DNA of 15,598 nucleotides, from contig DGTH01000176.1 of assembly GCA_002393705.1 (NCBI GenBank), forward strand, positions 1 through 15,598. The letters are read 5' to 3'. This DNA is from Prevotella sp. UBA4341 (GTDB taxonomy: Bacteria > Bacteroidota > Bacteroidia > Bacteroidales > Bacteroidaceae). Positions 1 to 6,974 of the stretch are shown piece after piece (the stretch's first letter is position 1; every line of letters begins with the position of its first letter). The position numbers were made by a program, and so were the translations under genes. The notes beneath the pieces were generated by a model that saw only the letters and a list, made by a program, of their open reading frames with translations, was not told the origin of the DNA and did no database searches.

Positions 1-50
1 TGTGCCAGCATTCCGCGCCAGCGGAGTTCTTCAACAAAATTCTTTCTCAT
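1..50 (-). CDS. tyrS: Tyrosyl-tRNA synthetase, N-terminal fragment (cut by window edge)
   Basis: Only the first 16 codons and two bases are present, reading MRKNFVEELRWRGMLA. The FVEELRWRGML stretch is the typical start of class I tyrosyl-tRNA synthetases in Bacteroidota, where it precedes the ATP-binding HIGH-like region, which lies outside the window. The enzyme charges tRNA-Tyr in the cytoplasm. The ATG at 48-50 follows an A-rich stretch with no Shine-Dalgarno sequence, as is usual in this phylum. It is probably the last gene seen here of the metK-to-yidD transcription unit, separated from yidD by an 88-base spacer made mostly of a 9-base tandem repeat. The identification rests on 16 residues plus the known yidD/tyrS neighbourhood in Bacteroidota. 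Confidence 0.8.
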   Translation of the reverse strand, partial: MRKNFVEELRWRGMLA

Positions 51-67
51 ATTTCTTCTTTTATTTT

Positions 68-140
68 GGGTCTTATGGGTCTTATAGGGCTACTGGGACT
101 ACTGGGGCTACTGGGGGTACTGGGGCCACTGGGGGCCACT
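68..140 (-). repeat. Family B 9-base tandem repeat between yidD and tyrS
   Basis: Eight consecutive units fill 68-140. On the plus strand they run from GGGTCTTAT (two identical copies) through AGGGCTACT, GGGACTACT, GGGGCTACT, GGGGGTACT and GGGGCCACT to a final 10-base unit. On the coding strand the consensus is AGTAGCCCC. The array begins inside the TAG stop codon of yidD and ends 17 bases before the tyrS ATG. Because the period is three codons, one shadow frame reads as a Ser-Ser-Pro repeat, but it has no other sign of being a gene. The plus-strand G runs at 104-107, 113-117, 122-125 and 131-135 fit a canonical G-quadruplex pattern. Confidence 0.9.
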
Positions 141-381
141 ATGGTACCGGGTCGTAGCCGGAGCCGCCCCAGGGGTTGCATCTTAGGATGCGCCAGACGG
201 CCAGGGCGAGGCCTTTGACGGGACCGTGCTTCTTGAGCGCCTGTTTGGCATACTCGCTGCAGGTGGGCGTAAAGCGGCAGGCAGGCGGGGTGAAGGGCGA
301 AATGCACGTCTGATAGAAGACAATGGGCAGGCAGAGCAGCCACGATAAGGCTCCAGAGAGTTGATGAAGCAGTTTTTTCAT
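139..381 (-). CDS. yidD: Membrane protein insertion efficiency factor YidD
   Basis: An 80-residue protein, the usual length for YidD (DUF37), which assists YidC-dependent insertion of proteins into the inner membrane. It has an amphipathic/hydrophobic N-terminal helix (about residues 8-24), then the family core with YQTCISPF (24-30), [11 protein letters not shown] (35-45) and [13 protein letters not shown] at the C-terminus. The cysteines characteristic of the family are at 26, 35, 41 and 68. The ATG overlaps the rnpA stop codon as ATGA, so translation is probably coupled to rnpA. rnpA-yidD is an ancient pair that normally sits with rpmH and yidC. Here it lies behind a hemD-like gene instead. 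The stop codon is at the edge of the family B repeat array. Confidence 0.95.
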   Translation of the reverse strand: MKKLLHQLSGALSWLLCLPIVFYQTCISPFTPPACRFTPTCSEYAKQALKKHGPVKGLALAVWRILRCNPWGGSGYDPVP

Positions 382-773
382 AGTCTCTCTGCTAAGCGGT
401 GTAGCAATGTCTTCATGTGGGTTTCAACCTCGGCGGTAGGCATGAGCCTGTCGGTTTGCCAGAGGAATGCCAACAGCACGGCTCTTTCCGGCTGGTGGGC
501 CAGCGGCTTGGTCAAGACGGCCTTGTTCAGGCGGTAGGCCTCACGTATCTGGCGCTTGATGCGGTTACGCTTGACGGCCCGCTTAAAGTAGCGTTTGGAG
601 ACGCTCACCATGACCTGTGCCTGTGGCTCGGATGGTAGGCAGGACGTTTCCAGATAGACCAGACGTAGGGGGAAGGCAGAGAGCGACTGGCTTTTGCCTC
701 CGGCAAAGAGCGCGTCAATGGCTTTTTGGCTTTTTATGCGCTCCTGACTGCCCAACGTGTAGGTGGCTGTCAT
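378..773 (-). CDS. rnpA: Ribonuclease P protein component
   Basis: A 131-residue basic protein. The RNase P protein binds the catalytic RNA subunit and helps it mature tRNA 5' ends. The diagnostic RNR signature, [17 protein letters not shown], lies at residues 66-82. It follows a beta strand and the [11 protein letters not shown] segment (56-66), matching the usual order. The length is slightly above the 110-120 residues common in other phyla. The ATG at 771-773 lies 6 bases after the hemD-like stop codon, and the TGA stop overlaps the yidD start by 4 bases. No rpmH gene is upstream, unlike the arrangement near many bacterial origins. The spacing predicts co-transcription with hemD and yidD. 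Confidence 0.96.
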   Translation of the reverse strand: MTATYTLGSQERIKSQKAIDALFAGGKSQSLSAFPLRLVYLETSCLPSEPQAQVMVSVSKRYFKRAVKRNRIKRQIREAYRLNKAVLTKPLAHQPERAVLLAFLWQTDRLMPTAEVETHMKTLLHRLAERL

Positions 774-779
774 GGGGGC

Positions 780-1532
780 TTAGTCTTCTTCCTGCAGAAG
801 CAGATAGTGCTGAAGGGCACCCGTCATGGAGGGGTATTTCTCGGTAGGAGCTTCCAGGTCGAGTCGTAGGCCGGCATCCTTGACGGCCTTGGCCGTAGCC
901 GGTCCGAAAGTGGCAATGGCAACTTTCTCCTGATCGAAGTCAGGGAAGTTCTTCATGAGTGACTCTACGCCGGAAGGGCTGAAGAAGACAAGCATGTCGT
1001 AGTCAAAGTTCTTCACCTCTTCGGGGGTGAAGTCGTTGCTCACGGTGCGGTACATCACGCACTCCTTGTGCTGCAGCTTCTTGCTGTCAAGCAGCTCGGT
1101 GATGGTGTTGTTATGAACATCACTCATAGGCACGAGATACTTCTCCTGCTTATGCTTGACCATGGAGGGAATCAGGTCGTCAATCTTTCCGGTATCGCCA
1201 AAGAAGACCTTGCGCTTACGGTATTGTACGTATTTCTGGATGTATAGGGCGATGGTCTCGGTAACGCAGAAATACTTCATGTCTTCAGGAATCGTGATGC
1301 GGAGTTCCTTGGCCAGCGTAAAGAAGTGGTCGATGGCGTGGCGCGAAGTAAAAACGATGGCCGTATGCTCAAGGATGCTGACCTTCTGCTGACGAAACTC
1401 TTTTGCCGACAGTCCCTCGACTTTGATGAATGGGCGGAACACCATCTCTACACCAAAACGCGTAGCAATGTCGTAATAGGGCGACTTCTCACTTGATGGC
1501 TTCGGCTGCGATACCAGAATTTTCTTAATCAT
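780..1532 (-). CDS. hemD: Uroporphyrinogen-III synthase family protein (HemD-like)
   Basis: A 250-residue cytoplasmic protein with the two-lobe HemD pattern: FTSRHAI at 61-67, FFSPSGVESL at 183-192, ATFGPATAKAV at 207-217 and a C-terminal PTEKYPSMTGAL. In other bacteria HemD cyclises hydroxymethylbilane with inversion of ring D to give uroporphyrinogen III, the precursor of heme, siroheme and corrinoids. No other tetrapyrrole gene is present here. Many gut and oral Bacteroidales are heme auxotrophs that nevertheless keep this gene beside DUF4271, so fold and family are secure but the reaction in this organism is not. It starts with ATG 4 bases after the DUF4271 stop and ends 6 bases before rnpA, so it is an internal operon gene. 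Confidence 0.85.
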   Translation of the reverse strand: MIKKILVSQPKPSSEKSPYYDIATRFGVEMVFRPFIKVEGLSAKEFRQQKVSILEHTAIVFTSRHAIDHFFTLAKELRITIPEDMKYFCVTETIALYIQKYVQYRKRKVFFGDTGKIDDLIPSMVKHKQEKYLVPMSDVHNNTITELLDSKKLQHKECVMYRTVSNDFTPEEVKNFDYDMLVFFSPSGVESLMKNFPDFDQEKVAIATFGPATAKAVKDAGLRLDLEAPTEKYPSMTGALQHYLLLQEED

Positions 1533-1536
1533 TGTC

Positions 1537-2574
1537 CTAATAACTTATCTTTAAATAATAACCCGTCAGTACCACTGCGCTCATAAATGCGGCTAAGGGT
1601 ACGATTTCGAGGGCACAAAAGTACAAAATTATTTGTAAAAAACCACTCATTCGGCGAAAAAAGATGACAAAACACTTGTAAATTGTCAAGAATTTCACTA
1701 AAATGAGGGAAATTGCGAAATACAAAATGACACTTTGTGTAGATAAATCGAAATAGACCATCAGCATGATGAGAGGGAAAATGACGAGTCCCTCAATGGA
1801 GGAAATGAACAGGAGTGTCTTCAGCCAGTACGTGTTACGCCGGTAGTCAAAGAATATCAGGTTGACGAACGTGTAGAGCAGGGCCCGCAGCAAAAAGTAG
1901 CCTACCAGCATGGCAAAATAGATGCCGGCCAGCATGTAGTCAGACTGCAGGACAAACGTCTCGCCTATGAACTGGCGGGTGAAGAAGAACAGCAGAATGG
2001 AGAATAGCAGGCAGGTCTGTAACAGCAGCACTACCTGGCAGCGCAGCTCGCTGCTGGTTTCCGGCATGAAGGTGTTGTCTATGCGCGGCACGTAGAAGAA
2101 CGTCTTAAGCTGGTGCAGGGCAAAGGTGCGAAGGTTGGCAATGAGCACGAGCGACAGGATGAGTGACCCCAGCAGCACGGACGTAATGATGTTGTCGCTG
2201 TGCAGCGTGTAAGGCACGGGGTCGCCCGGCACGCCGTACATGGTTGTTGTCTTGGCTGCCTCCTTAATGCTTTTTTCGAAAAAGGTCTTCTCGTAGTAGA
2301 TGGGGATGTTCACCTCGGTCAGCTTCACGCCCTTGTCGAGTCCGGGCAGGTGGAGCGTGTCCGGTTGGTTGCTGTAGTGAATTTTTGCCGGCTGGAAGGT
2401 GGCCTGTATGGCCGAGTCCTGCTGGGCCGGCGTAGCATCACGCGGCAGCGAGCGCAACACCTGGTAGGGGGTGCGGGGCTTGGCAGGCCGTACCTGAGTG
2501 GAGTCGGTCGCCCTGTTGCTGCCAACCACTCCGGTTGGCACTCCGGTGTGTGTGATGGAATCCTGCGGAAACAA
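1537..2574 (-). CDS. DUF4271 family multi-spanning membrane protein
   Basis: A 345-residue protein with two parts. Residues 1-125 are polar, rich in proline, threonine and serine, and probably unstructured. Residues 129-340 hold about six hydrophobic segments (roughly 129-148, 181-199, 213-240, 252-275, 281-304, 311-339) with the conserved-looking GFLQIILYFCALEIVPLA near the end. This matches the DUF4271 family, found next to hemD in Bacteroidota. Its function is unknown to me. The start is uncertain: a TTG at 2572-2574 is the first usable codon, three codons after an in-frame TAA. GTG codons at residues 12 and 16 are alternatives, and no ATG occurs before residue 112. The spacer upstream is entirely family A repeat. 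The stop is 4 bases before hemD, suggesting coupled expression. Confidence 0.8.
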   Translation of the reverse strand: MFPQDSITHTGVPTGVVGSNRATDSTQVRPAKPRTPYQVLRSLPRDATPAQQDSAIQATFQPAKIHYSNQPDTLHLPGLDKGVKLTEVNIPIYYEKTFFEKSIKEAAKTTTMYGVPGDPVPYTLHSDNIITSVLLGSLILSLVLIANLRTFALHQLKTFFYVPRIDNTFMPETSSELRCQVVLLLQTCLLFSILLFFFTRQFIGETFVLQSDYMLAGIYFAMLVGYFLLRALLYTFVNLIFFDYRRNTYWLKTLLFISSIEGLVIFPLIMLMVYFDLSTQSVILYFAISLILVKFLTIYKCFVIFFRRMSGFLQIILYFCALEIVPLAAFMSAVVLTGYYLKISY

Positions 2575-2582
2575 CTTGTTTT

Positions 2583-2654
2583 ATTTACGATTTACGGATT
2601 TTCGATTTACGATTTACGATTTTCGATTTACGGATTTTCGATTTACGGATTTAA
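2583..2654 (-). repeat. Family A 7/8-base tandem repeat, nine units, between metK and DUF4271
   Basis: Nine complete units run from 2583 to 2648. On the plus strand they are ATTTACG, ATTTACGG or ATTTTCG, and a partial unit ends at 2654. On the coding strand the units are CGTAAAT, CCGTAAAT and CGAAAAT. The units that carry an extra C break the 7-base phase. The array fills the whole spacer. It also supplies the last codons of metK (Leu-Asn-Pro and the TAA stop, 2643-2654) and ends about 9 bases from the TTG start of the next gene. Confidence 0.93.
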
Positions 2655-3908
2655 GCCGAAGACCGCCTTGATGTCGGCGACACGGTCTAGTTTTTCCCAT
2701 GTGAAGAGTTCCACGTCGATGGTCTTGGTCTCGTGGTAGCGGCTGGTAAAGGTCTTTTGCACCGTCTCGTTCTTGCGCCCCATGTGGCCGTAGGCTGCTG
2801 TCTCTAAATACATGGGCTGTCGCAGCTTGAGCGTGCGCTCAATGGCTTTCGGCCTGAGGTCGAACAGTTGGCTGATGCGCTCGGCTATCTCGCCGTCGGT
2901 CATGTTGACGTGCTTGCGGCCGTAGGTATTGACGTAGATGTTCATGGGTTCTGCCACGCCGATGGCATAGCTTATCTGCACCAGCAGCTCGTCGCTGACT
3001 CCGGCTGCCACCATGTTTTTGGCTATGTAGCGGGCGGCGTAGGCAGCCGAACGGTCAACCTTCGACGAGTCCTTGCCTGAGAAGGCACCGCCTCCGTGTG
3101 CTCCTTTTCCGCCGTAGGTATCGACAATGATTTTCCGGCCGGTCAGTCCGGTGTCGCCATGAGGTCCGCCAATGACAAACTTGCCCGTGGGGTTTACGTA
3201 GTACTTAATGTCGTTGCCGAACAGGCGGAGCACCTTCTCTGAGTGTATCTGCTCCTTGACACGCGGAATGAGAATGCCTATGACGTCGTCCTTAATCTGT
3301 TGCAGCATGCGTTCGTCGTCGGTGTCGAACTCGTCGTGCTGGGTCGAAACGACGATGGTGTCAATGCGTTCGGGTATGCCGTCGTCACTGTACTGGACGG
3401 TCACCTGGCTCTTGGCATCAGGGCGCAGGTATGTCATCAGCTTACCTTCCTTTCGTATGTCTGCCAGCGTTCGCATAATGAGGTGAGCCAAGTCAAGACT
3501 GACGGGCATCAGGCTCTCGGTCTCGTTGGTAGCGTAACCGAACATCATGCCTTGGTCGCCGGCACCCTGGTTCTCGTCCTCTTCACGATCGACACCCCGT
3601 TTGATGTCTTCGCTCTGTTCGTGAATGGCCGTCAGAATACCGCAGGAGTTACCGTCAAACTGGTACTCTGCCTTCGTATAGCCTATTTTTTTGATGGTGT
3701 TACGTGCAATGGTCTGCAGGTCGATATACACCTCGCTGCGTACCTCGCCCATGATGACCACCTGGCCTGTTGTGACAAACGATTCGCAGGCTACGCGGGC
3801 ATGCTCGTCGTAAGCCAGGAACTGGTCAAGAATGGCGTCACTAATCTGGTCGGCCACTTTGTCGGGATGGCCCTCCGATACTGATTCGGATGAAAAGAAA
3901 TATGACAT
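2643..3908 (-). CDS. metK: S-adenosylmethionine synthetase
   Basis: A 421-residue cytoplasmic enzyme that makes S-adenosylmethionine from methionine and ATP. The family motifs are present and in order: [16 protein letters not shown] at residues 13-28, the ATP-binding [16 protein letters not shown] at 115-130, and the phosphate-binding loop [19 protein letters not shown] at 272-290. The length fits the somewhat longer Bacteroidota form. The ATG at 3906-3908 precedes [17 protein letters not shown], the expected N-terminus. It is the first gene of its unit, with its own promoter just after the terminator of the M16 protease gene. Its leader of about 45 bases is mostly family A repeat, leaving no room for a SAM riboswitch. 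The last three codons and the stop lie inside another copy of that repeat. Confidence 0.98.
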   Translation of the reverse strand: MSYFFSSESVSEGHPDKVADQISDAILDQFLAYDEHARVACESFVTTGQVVIMGEVRSEVYIDLQTIARNTIKKIGYTKAEYQFDGNSCGILTAIHEQSEDIKRGVDREEDENQGAGDQGMMFGYATNETESLMPVSLDLAHLIMRTLADIRKEGKLMTYLRPDAKSQVTVQYSDDGIPERIDTIVVSTQHDEFDTDDERMLQQIKDDVIGILIPRVKEQIHSEKVLRLFGNDIKYYVNPTGKFVIGGPHGDTGLTGRKIIVDTYGGKGAHGGGAFSGKDSSKVDRSAAYAARYIAKNMVAAGVSDELLVQISYAIGVAEPMNIYVNTYGRKHVNMTDGEIAERISQLFDLRPKAIERTLKLRQPMYLETAAYGHMGRKNETVQKTFTSRYHETKTIDVELFTWEKLDRVADIKAVFGLNP

Positions 3909-3915
3909 CTTTGTT

Positions 3916-3948
3916 ATTTACTATTTACGGATTTACTATTTACAATTT
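3916..3948 (-). repeat. Family A repeat forming most of the metK 5' leader
   Basis: On the plus strand four units read ATTTACT, ATTTACGG, ATTTACT and ATTTACA, followed by a partial ATTTA. On the coding strand they read as GTAAAT-based units like those before DUF4271, but with AG or TG in place of CG in three of them. They lie between the inferred transcription start (about 3953) and the ATG (3906-3908), so they would be the main part of the untranslated leader. They end with AACAAAG before the start codon. Confidence 0.88.
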
Positions 3949-3959
3949 ATTTGAAGGTG

Positions 3960-3990
3960 CAAAGGTACTGAGTTTTCCTGACATAACAAA
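3960..3990 (-). promoter_or_regulatory. metK promoter of Bacteroidota type
   Basis: On the minus strand TACCTTTG (3960-3967) matches the -7 consensus TAnnTTTG. TTTG (3987-3990) lies 19 bases upstream, matching the -33 element spacing of the primary sigma factor of Bacteroidota. Transcription should begin near 3953, about 45 bases before the ATG. The -33 element lies inside the T tract of the preceding terminator. Assignment is by consensus match only. Confidence 0.75.
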
Positions 3991-4026
3991 AAAAAACGGC
4001 CTGTTTCTCAGAAGAAGCAGGCCGTT
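3988..4026 (-). terminator. Rho-independent terminator of the M16 protease gene
   Basis: The arms 3995-4008 and 4013-4026 pair over 14 positions, with one G-U wobble and a 4-base loop, and have a GC-rich core (GGCCTG/CAGGCC). On the minus strand the stem runs into an uninterrupted run of T (complement of 3988-3996). It lies 18 bases after the stop codon of the protease gene, the right place and orientation for an intrinsic terminator. The opposite side has only a weak T-rich stretch, so it probably works mainly in one direction. Confidence 0.92.
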
Positions 4027-4044
4027 CTATTTTGTTTAAGTAAT

Positions 4045-6864
4045 TTACTCTGCAGGCATCATGACTACTTCGGCACGGTTGCCGGCCTTCAGGATTTCCT
4101 TTGCGAAAGCAGAAATGCTCTCAGGAGTCTGGGCCTCAACCACCTTCTTGTAGTCGGTGTGCATGTCAAGACCCCAGCGGCGGTAGTCGTTGATGACGCC
4201 TATCCAGTAACCATTGGTCTTGGCCTCGTCGTCAACGTTCTTGAGCATGTACTCCTTCACCTTGGTCAGCATGTCGGCATCGCAGGTGTTGGCCAGGTTG
4301 TCCATCTCCTCACGCAGAATCTTCACTGCTATGTCGCCCTTTTCCGGCTTCATGGGGCAGTAGGCAAAGATGAGCGTCTCCGACTCGAAGTCGTTGCGTT
4401 CGGCACCACCCGAGGCCTGTACGGTATAGGCTGCGCTGGCTTCCTCACGAATCTTCTTCAGGTAAAGCATGGTGAGCACCTGGTGGACCATGTCGGCCTT
4501 GATGCTGTTCTCTAAGGTGTAGGGAATCTGCTTGCTGTTCCAAATCATGACGGCAATGGCCTTCGGGGTTTCGGCCTTCTTCTGGAAGTTGTTGACTACG
4601 ACACCCTTGAAGTCGGTGTTGACGTTAGAACCCTTTACTACGGGCTGGTTGCCGGGCAGTGCAGCGATGTACTGCTCAATGAGCGGACGAATGGTGGCCT
4701 CGTCGTAGTTGCCGACGATGGTGAACGTGTAGGCAGCAGCATTGGCTGTGCGCTCCTTGGCCATCTGCAGAATGCGGTCGTAGCTGACGTTCTTCAGGTC
4801 GTCAGCCACCAGCGACATGAAGCGCGGGTTGTGGCACGACAGCGTAGCCTGTAGCGAGTCGCTCAGTGCCACCTCGGGAGTCAGCGAGCGGTTCTTCAGC
4901 TCAGCCTCTGTGGTCTGAATCAGGTTGTCGAATGACTGCTGGTCCTTGTTGATGTTGGTAAAGGTGAGATAGAGCAGCTGCAGCATGGCCTCTACGTCCT
5001 TCGGCGTAGAAGAACCGCTGACGTTCTGACGGTAGTTGCTCAGCGAGAGTGAGAGGCTGGCCACCTTGCCGGCCATGGCCTTCTCCAGCTCGGTGTGTGA
5101 GAAGTTACCCAGTCCGCTGGCCTCGATGACGCCGTCGAACATCTTGATGTTGGCATAGTCGGCCTCGCCATAGAGGGCACCGCCGCCAAAACCCTTGCCA
5201 GAGAGCAGCACCTGGTCTTTCTTCAGGTCGGTCTGCTTCAGAACGACAGTGGCACCATTAGAGAGTGTCAGCTCGGTATAGCCGAAGAGGTCGTTCTTGG
5301 TCTCCTTGACAATTTTGCCGGGCTGGGGCAGTGTAGCCATGAGGGGTTCGTCCTTCACGTTATCGACGTATGCTTCAATCTGTGCAGTACGTGCTTCGGC
5401 AATGGCTTTCTTGTAACCGTCAGCAGTGGGATAGACGGCACCGTCCTTCTCAATGTTGAAGTTCATGACGACGAGGTTCGTATCGCTCTCCGTGATGAGC
5501 TCCGGCATGATCATGTTTACCTGCTCAACGCCAAGGTTGGGCACAATCTGCTTCATCATGCTGTAAGTGTAGTCAATAGAGGGTATGGGCTCGTTGTCCA
5601 GGAAGTGCTGTACGTACTGGTTGACAAACTGTGCGTTGTAGCGCTTGTCCTTGTTGGAGTACTGCTTGTCCAGCTGGCTCATGTAGTTAGCCTTGTAGCG
5701 GCTGTACTCCGTAGCGGTAAATCCGAACTCGGCAGCGCGGCGAGCCTCGATGACGGCCGCCTTCACAGCCTCCTCTGACTGGCCGTCCTTCGGCAGTATG
5801 CCTAACTCGAAGGCGTCCTTCGTCTTGGCGAAGATGTACTGTCCGTCGCTGGCGTTGGCCTGCAGATAGGGGCACTCAGGCTTTTCGGCAAACTCCTTCA
5901 GACGGTCGTTCAGCATGCTGACGGCTGCATCCTTCATGTAGTCGAAAATCAGGTAAGTCAGCGTGCCCTTCATCTCGGTGGGGAACACGTCGTGCTTGAA
6001 CATGACGTCGATGTAGTTATAGCGCATCTCCTTGTCCTTGTCGATGACGTAGATGGCCTCGTTGTTGTCAGGCACGGGCACGTCTTCTACCATGGTGCGG
6101 TTTTCGGGCAGCACGATGCCGCTGAAGAGCTCCTTGATCTTGGCCTCAACCTTATCTACATCCACGTCGCCCACAATGACGAGGCCCTGGTTGTCAGGAC
6201 GGTACCACTTCTCGTAGTAAGACTGCAGGAAGGGGCGCTCGAAGTTGTCGATAATCTCCATCAGACCGATGGGCATGCGGTAGCCGTACTTACAGTTGGG
6301 GTAGAGCTGCGGCAGGTTGCGCTCGAACATGCGCTGTGAGGCACTGGTGCGCAGACGCCACTCCTCGTGAATGACGCCACGCTCCTTCTCAATCTCCTCC
6401 TGTTCCAGCAGCAGACCGTCGGCCCAGTCGTAGAGAATGAGCAGGCAGGAGTCAACTACGCTCTCGCGGGTGGTGGGCACGTTCGAGATGTTATAGACTG
6501 TCTGGTCAATAGAGGTATAGGCGTTCAGGTCTTCTCCGAACTTGATACCTACGCTCTCACACCAGCGCAGCAACTCGTTGCCCTTGAAGTGCTTAGAGCC
6601 GTTGAAGGCCATGTGCTCCAGGAAGTGGGCCAGACCGCGCTGGTCGTCGTTCTCCTGCAGCGAACCTACCTTCTGGGCAATGTAGAACTCAGCCCTGTTC
6701 TCGGGCCAGTTGTTGTGACGGATGTAATAAGTCAGTCCGTTGTCCAGTTTTCCGATGCGCACGGCTTCATCTACGGGAATAGGAGGCATTTCCATCTGCG
6801 CCATCATTGCTACGGTACCGATTATCATCAGCACGGCAGCCGAAAAGATTCTTTTTAGTTTCAT
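4045..6864 (-). CDS. Secreted M16 family zinc metalloprotease (pitrilysin/insulinase type)
   Basis: A 939-residue protein with a Sec signal peptide (basic start, hydrophobic residues about 6-21, probable cleavage near AMMA-Q at 22-23), so it acts in the periplasm or at the envelope. The N-terminal M16 domain carries the inverted zinc motif HFLEH at residues 80-84 (His80, Glu83, His84). The third ligand is probably Glu161 in KERGVIHEEWR. A second M16-like half from about residue 525 lacks HxxEH, as in full-length pitrilysin-type enzymes where only one half is catalytic and the two halves form a chamber for peptides. It is apparently monocistronic: its own promoter lies upstream and a strong terminator follows. 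Such enzymes degrade peptides; the substrate here is unknown. The start at 6862-6864 gives a clean signal peptide. Confidence 0.93.
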   Translation of the reverse strand: MKLKRIFSAAVLMIIGTVAMMAQMEMPPIPVDEAVRIGKLDNGLTYYIRHNNWPENRAEFYIAQKVGSLQENDDQRGLAHFLEHMAFNGSKHFKGNELLRWCESVGIKFGEDLNAYTSIDQTVYNISNVPTTRESVVDSCLLILYDWADGLLLEQEEIEKERGVIHEEWRLRTSASQRMFERNLPQLYPNCKYGYRMPIGLMEIIDNFERPFLQSYYEKWYRPDNQGLVIVGDVDVDKVEAKIKELFSGIVLPENRTMVEDVPVPDNNEAIYVIDKDKEMRYNYIDVMFKHDVFPTEMKGTLTYLIFDYMKDAAVSMLNDRLKEFAEKPECPYLQANASDGQYIFAKTKDAFELGILPKDGQSEEAVKAAVIEARRAAEFGFTATEYSRYKANYMSQLDKQYSNKDKRYNAQFVNQYVQHFLDNEPIPSIDYTYSMMKQIVPNLGVEQVNMIMPELITESDTNLVVMNFNIEKDGAVYPTADGYKKAIAEARTAQIEAYVDNVKDEPLMATLPQPGKIVKETKNDLFGYTELTLSNGATVVLKQTDLKKDQVLLSGKGFGGGALYGEADYANIKMFDGVIEASGLGNFSHTELEKAMAGKVASLSLSLSNYRQNVSGSSTPKDVEAMLQLLYLTFTNINKDQQSFDNLIQTTEAELKNRSLTPEVALSDSLQATLSCHNPRFMSLVADDLKNVSYDRILQMAKERTANAAAYTFTIVGNYDEATIRPLIEQYIAALPGNQPVVKGSNVNTDFKGVVVNNFQKKAETPKAIAVMIWNSKQIPYTLENSIKADMVHQVLTMLYLKKIREEASAAYTVQASGGAERNDFESETLIFAYCPMKPEKGDIAVKILREEMDNLANTCDADMLTKVKEYMLKNVDDEAKTNGYWIGVINDYRRWGLDMHTDYKKVVEAQTPESISAFAKEILKAGNRAEVVMMPAE

Positions 6865-6866
6865 GA

Positions 6867-6880
6867 ATTAAAGCTTTAAT
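6867..6880. repeat. 14-base perfect palindrome just before the M16 protease start
   Basis: ATTAAAGCTTTAAT is its own reverse complement over 14 bases. It lies 2 bases upstream of the ATG and within the inferred 5' leader. It could be an operator, could fold weakly over the ribosome entry region, or could be chance in AT-rich DNA. The sequence alone does not decide. Confidence 0.6.
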
Positions 6881-6897
6881 ATACTTTGTTGAGGTTG

Positions 6898-6905
6898 CAA
6901 AATTA
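6898..6905 (-). promoter_or_regulatory. -7 element of the M16 protease promoter
   Basis: The minus strand reads TAATTTTG, matching TAnnTTTG, in the 110-base gap (6865-6974) after xerD. I find no good -33 element at the standard spacing. The nearest candidate is an ATTG 23 bases upstream (6929-6932). Apart from this element, the palindrome near the ATG and a small inverted repeat (GTAAAA/TTTTAC, minus strand, close to xerD), the gap is plain AT-rich sequence with no clear terminator. Confidence 0.55.
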
Positions 6906-6974
6906 TATATTTTTTGTGATTATACGCGCAATAAGTCTTGAAAACTACGTAAAAGGTTTTACTTTTTATATTTA

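Noticed and set aside
47..343. Minus-strand 98-codon frame with a Ser-Ser-Pro repeat
   Set aside because: Out of frame with yidD and ending in the 9-base tandem repeat. The repeat protein is explained by a period of three codons, and yidD is certain.
2583..2654. CRISPR array or phage attachment site in the tandem repeats
   Set aside because: Units are 7-8 bases and contiguous, with no unique spacers, no cas genes and no flanking integrase. XerD here has the size and motifs of the housekeeping enzyme.
3243..3884. Plus-strand open frame of 213 codons
   Set aside because: Antisense to metK, whose own frame is intact with all motifs. No promoter or start context seen on the plus strand.
3909..3987. 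SAM riboswitch in the metK leader
   Set aside because: The inferred leader is about 45 bases and mostly A/T repeat, with no helices of any SAM riboswitch class. The nearby hairpin is a terminator upstream of the promoter.
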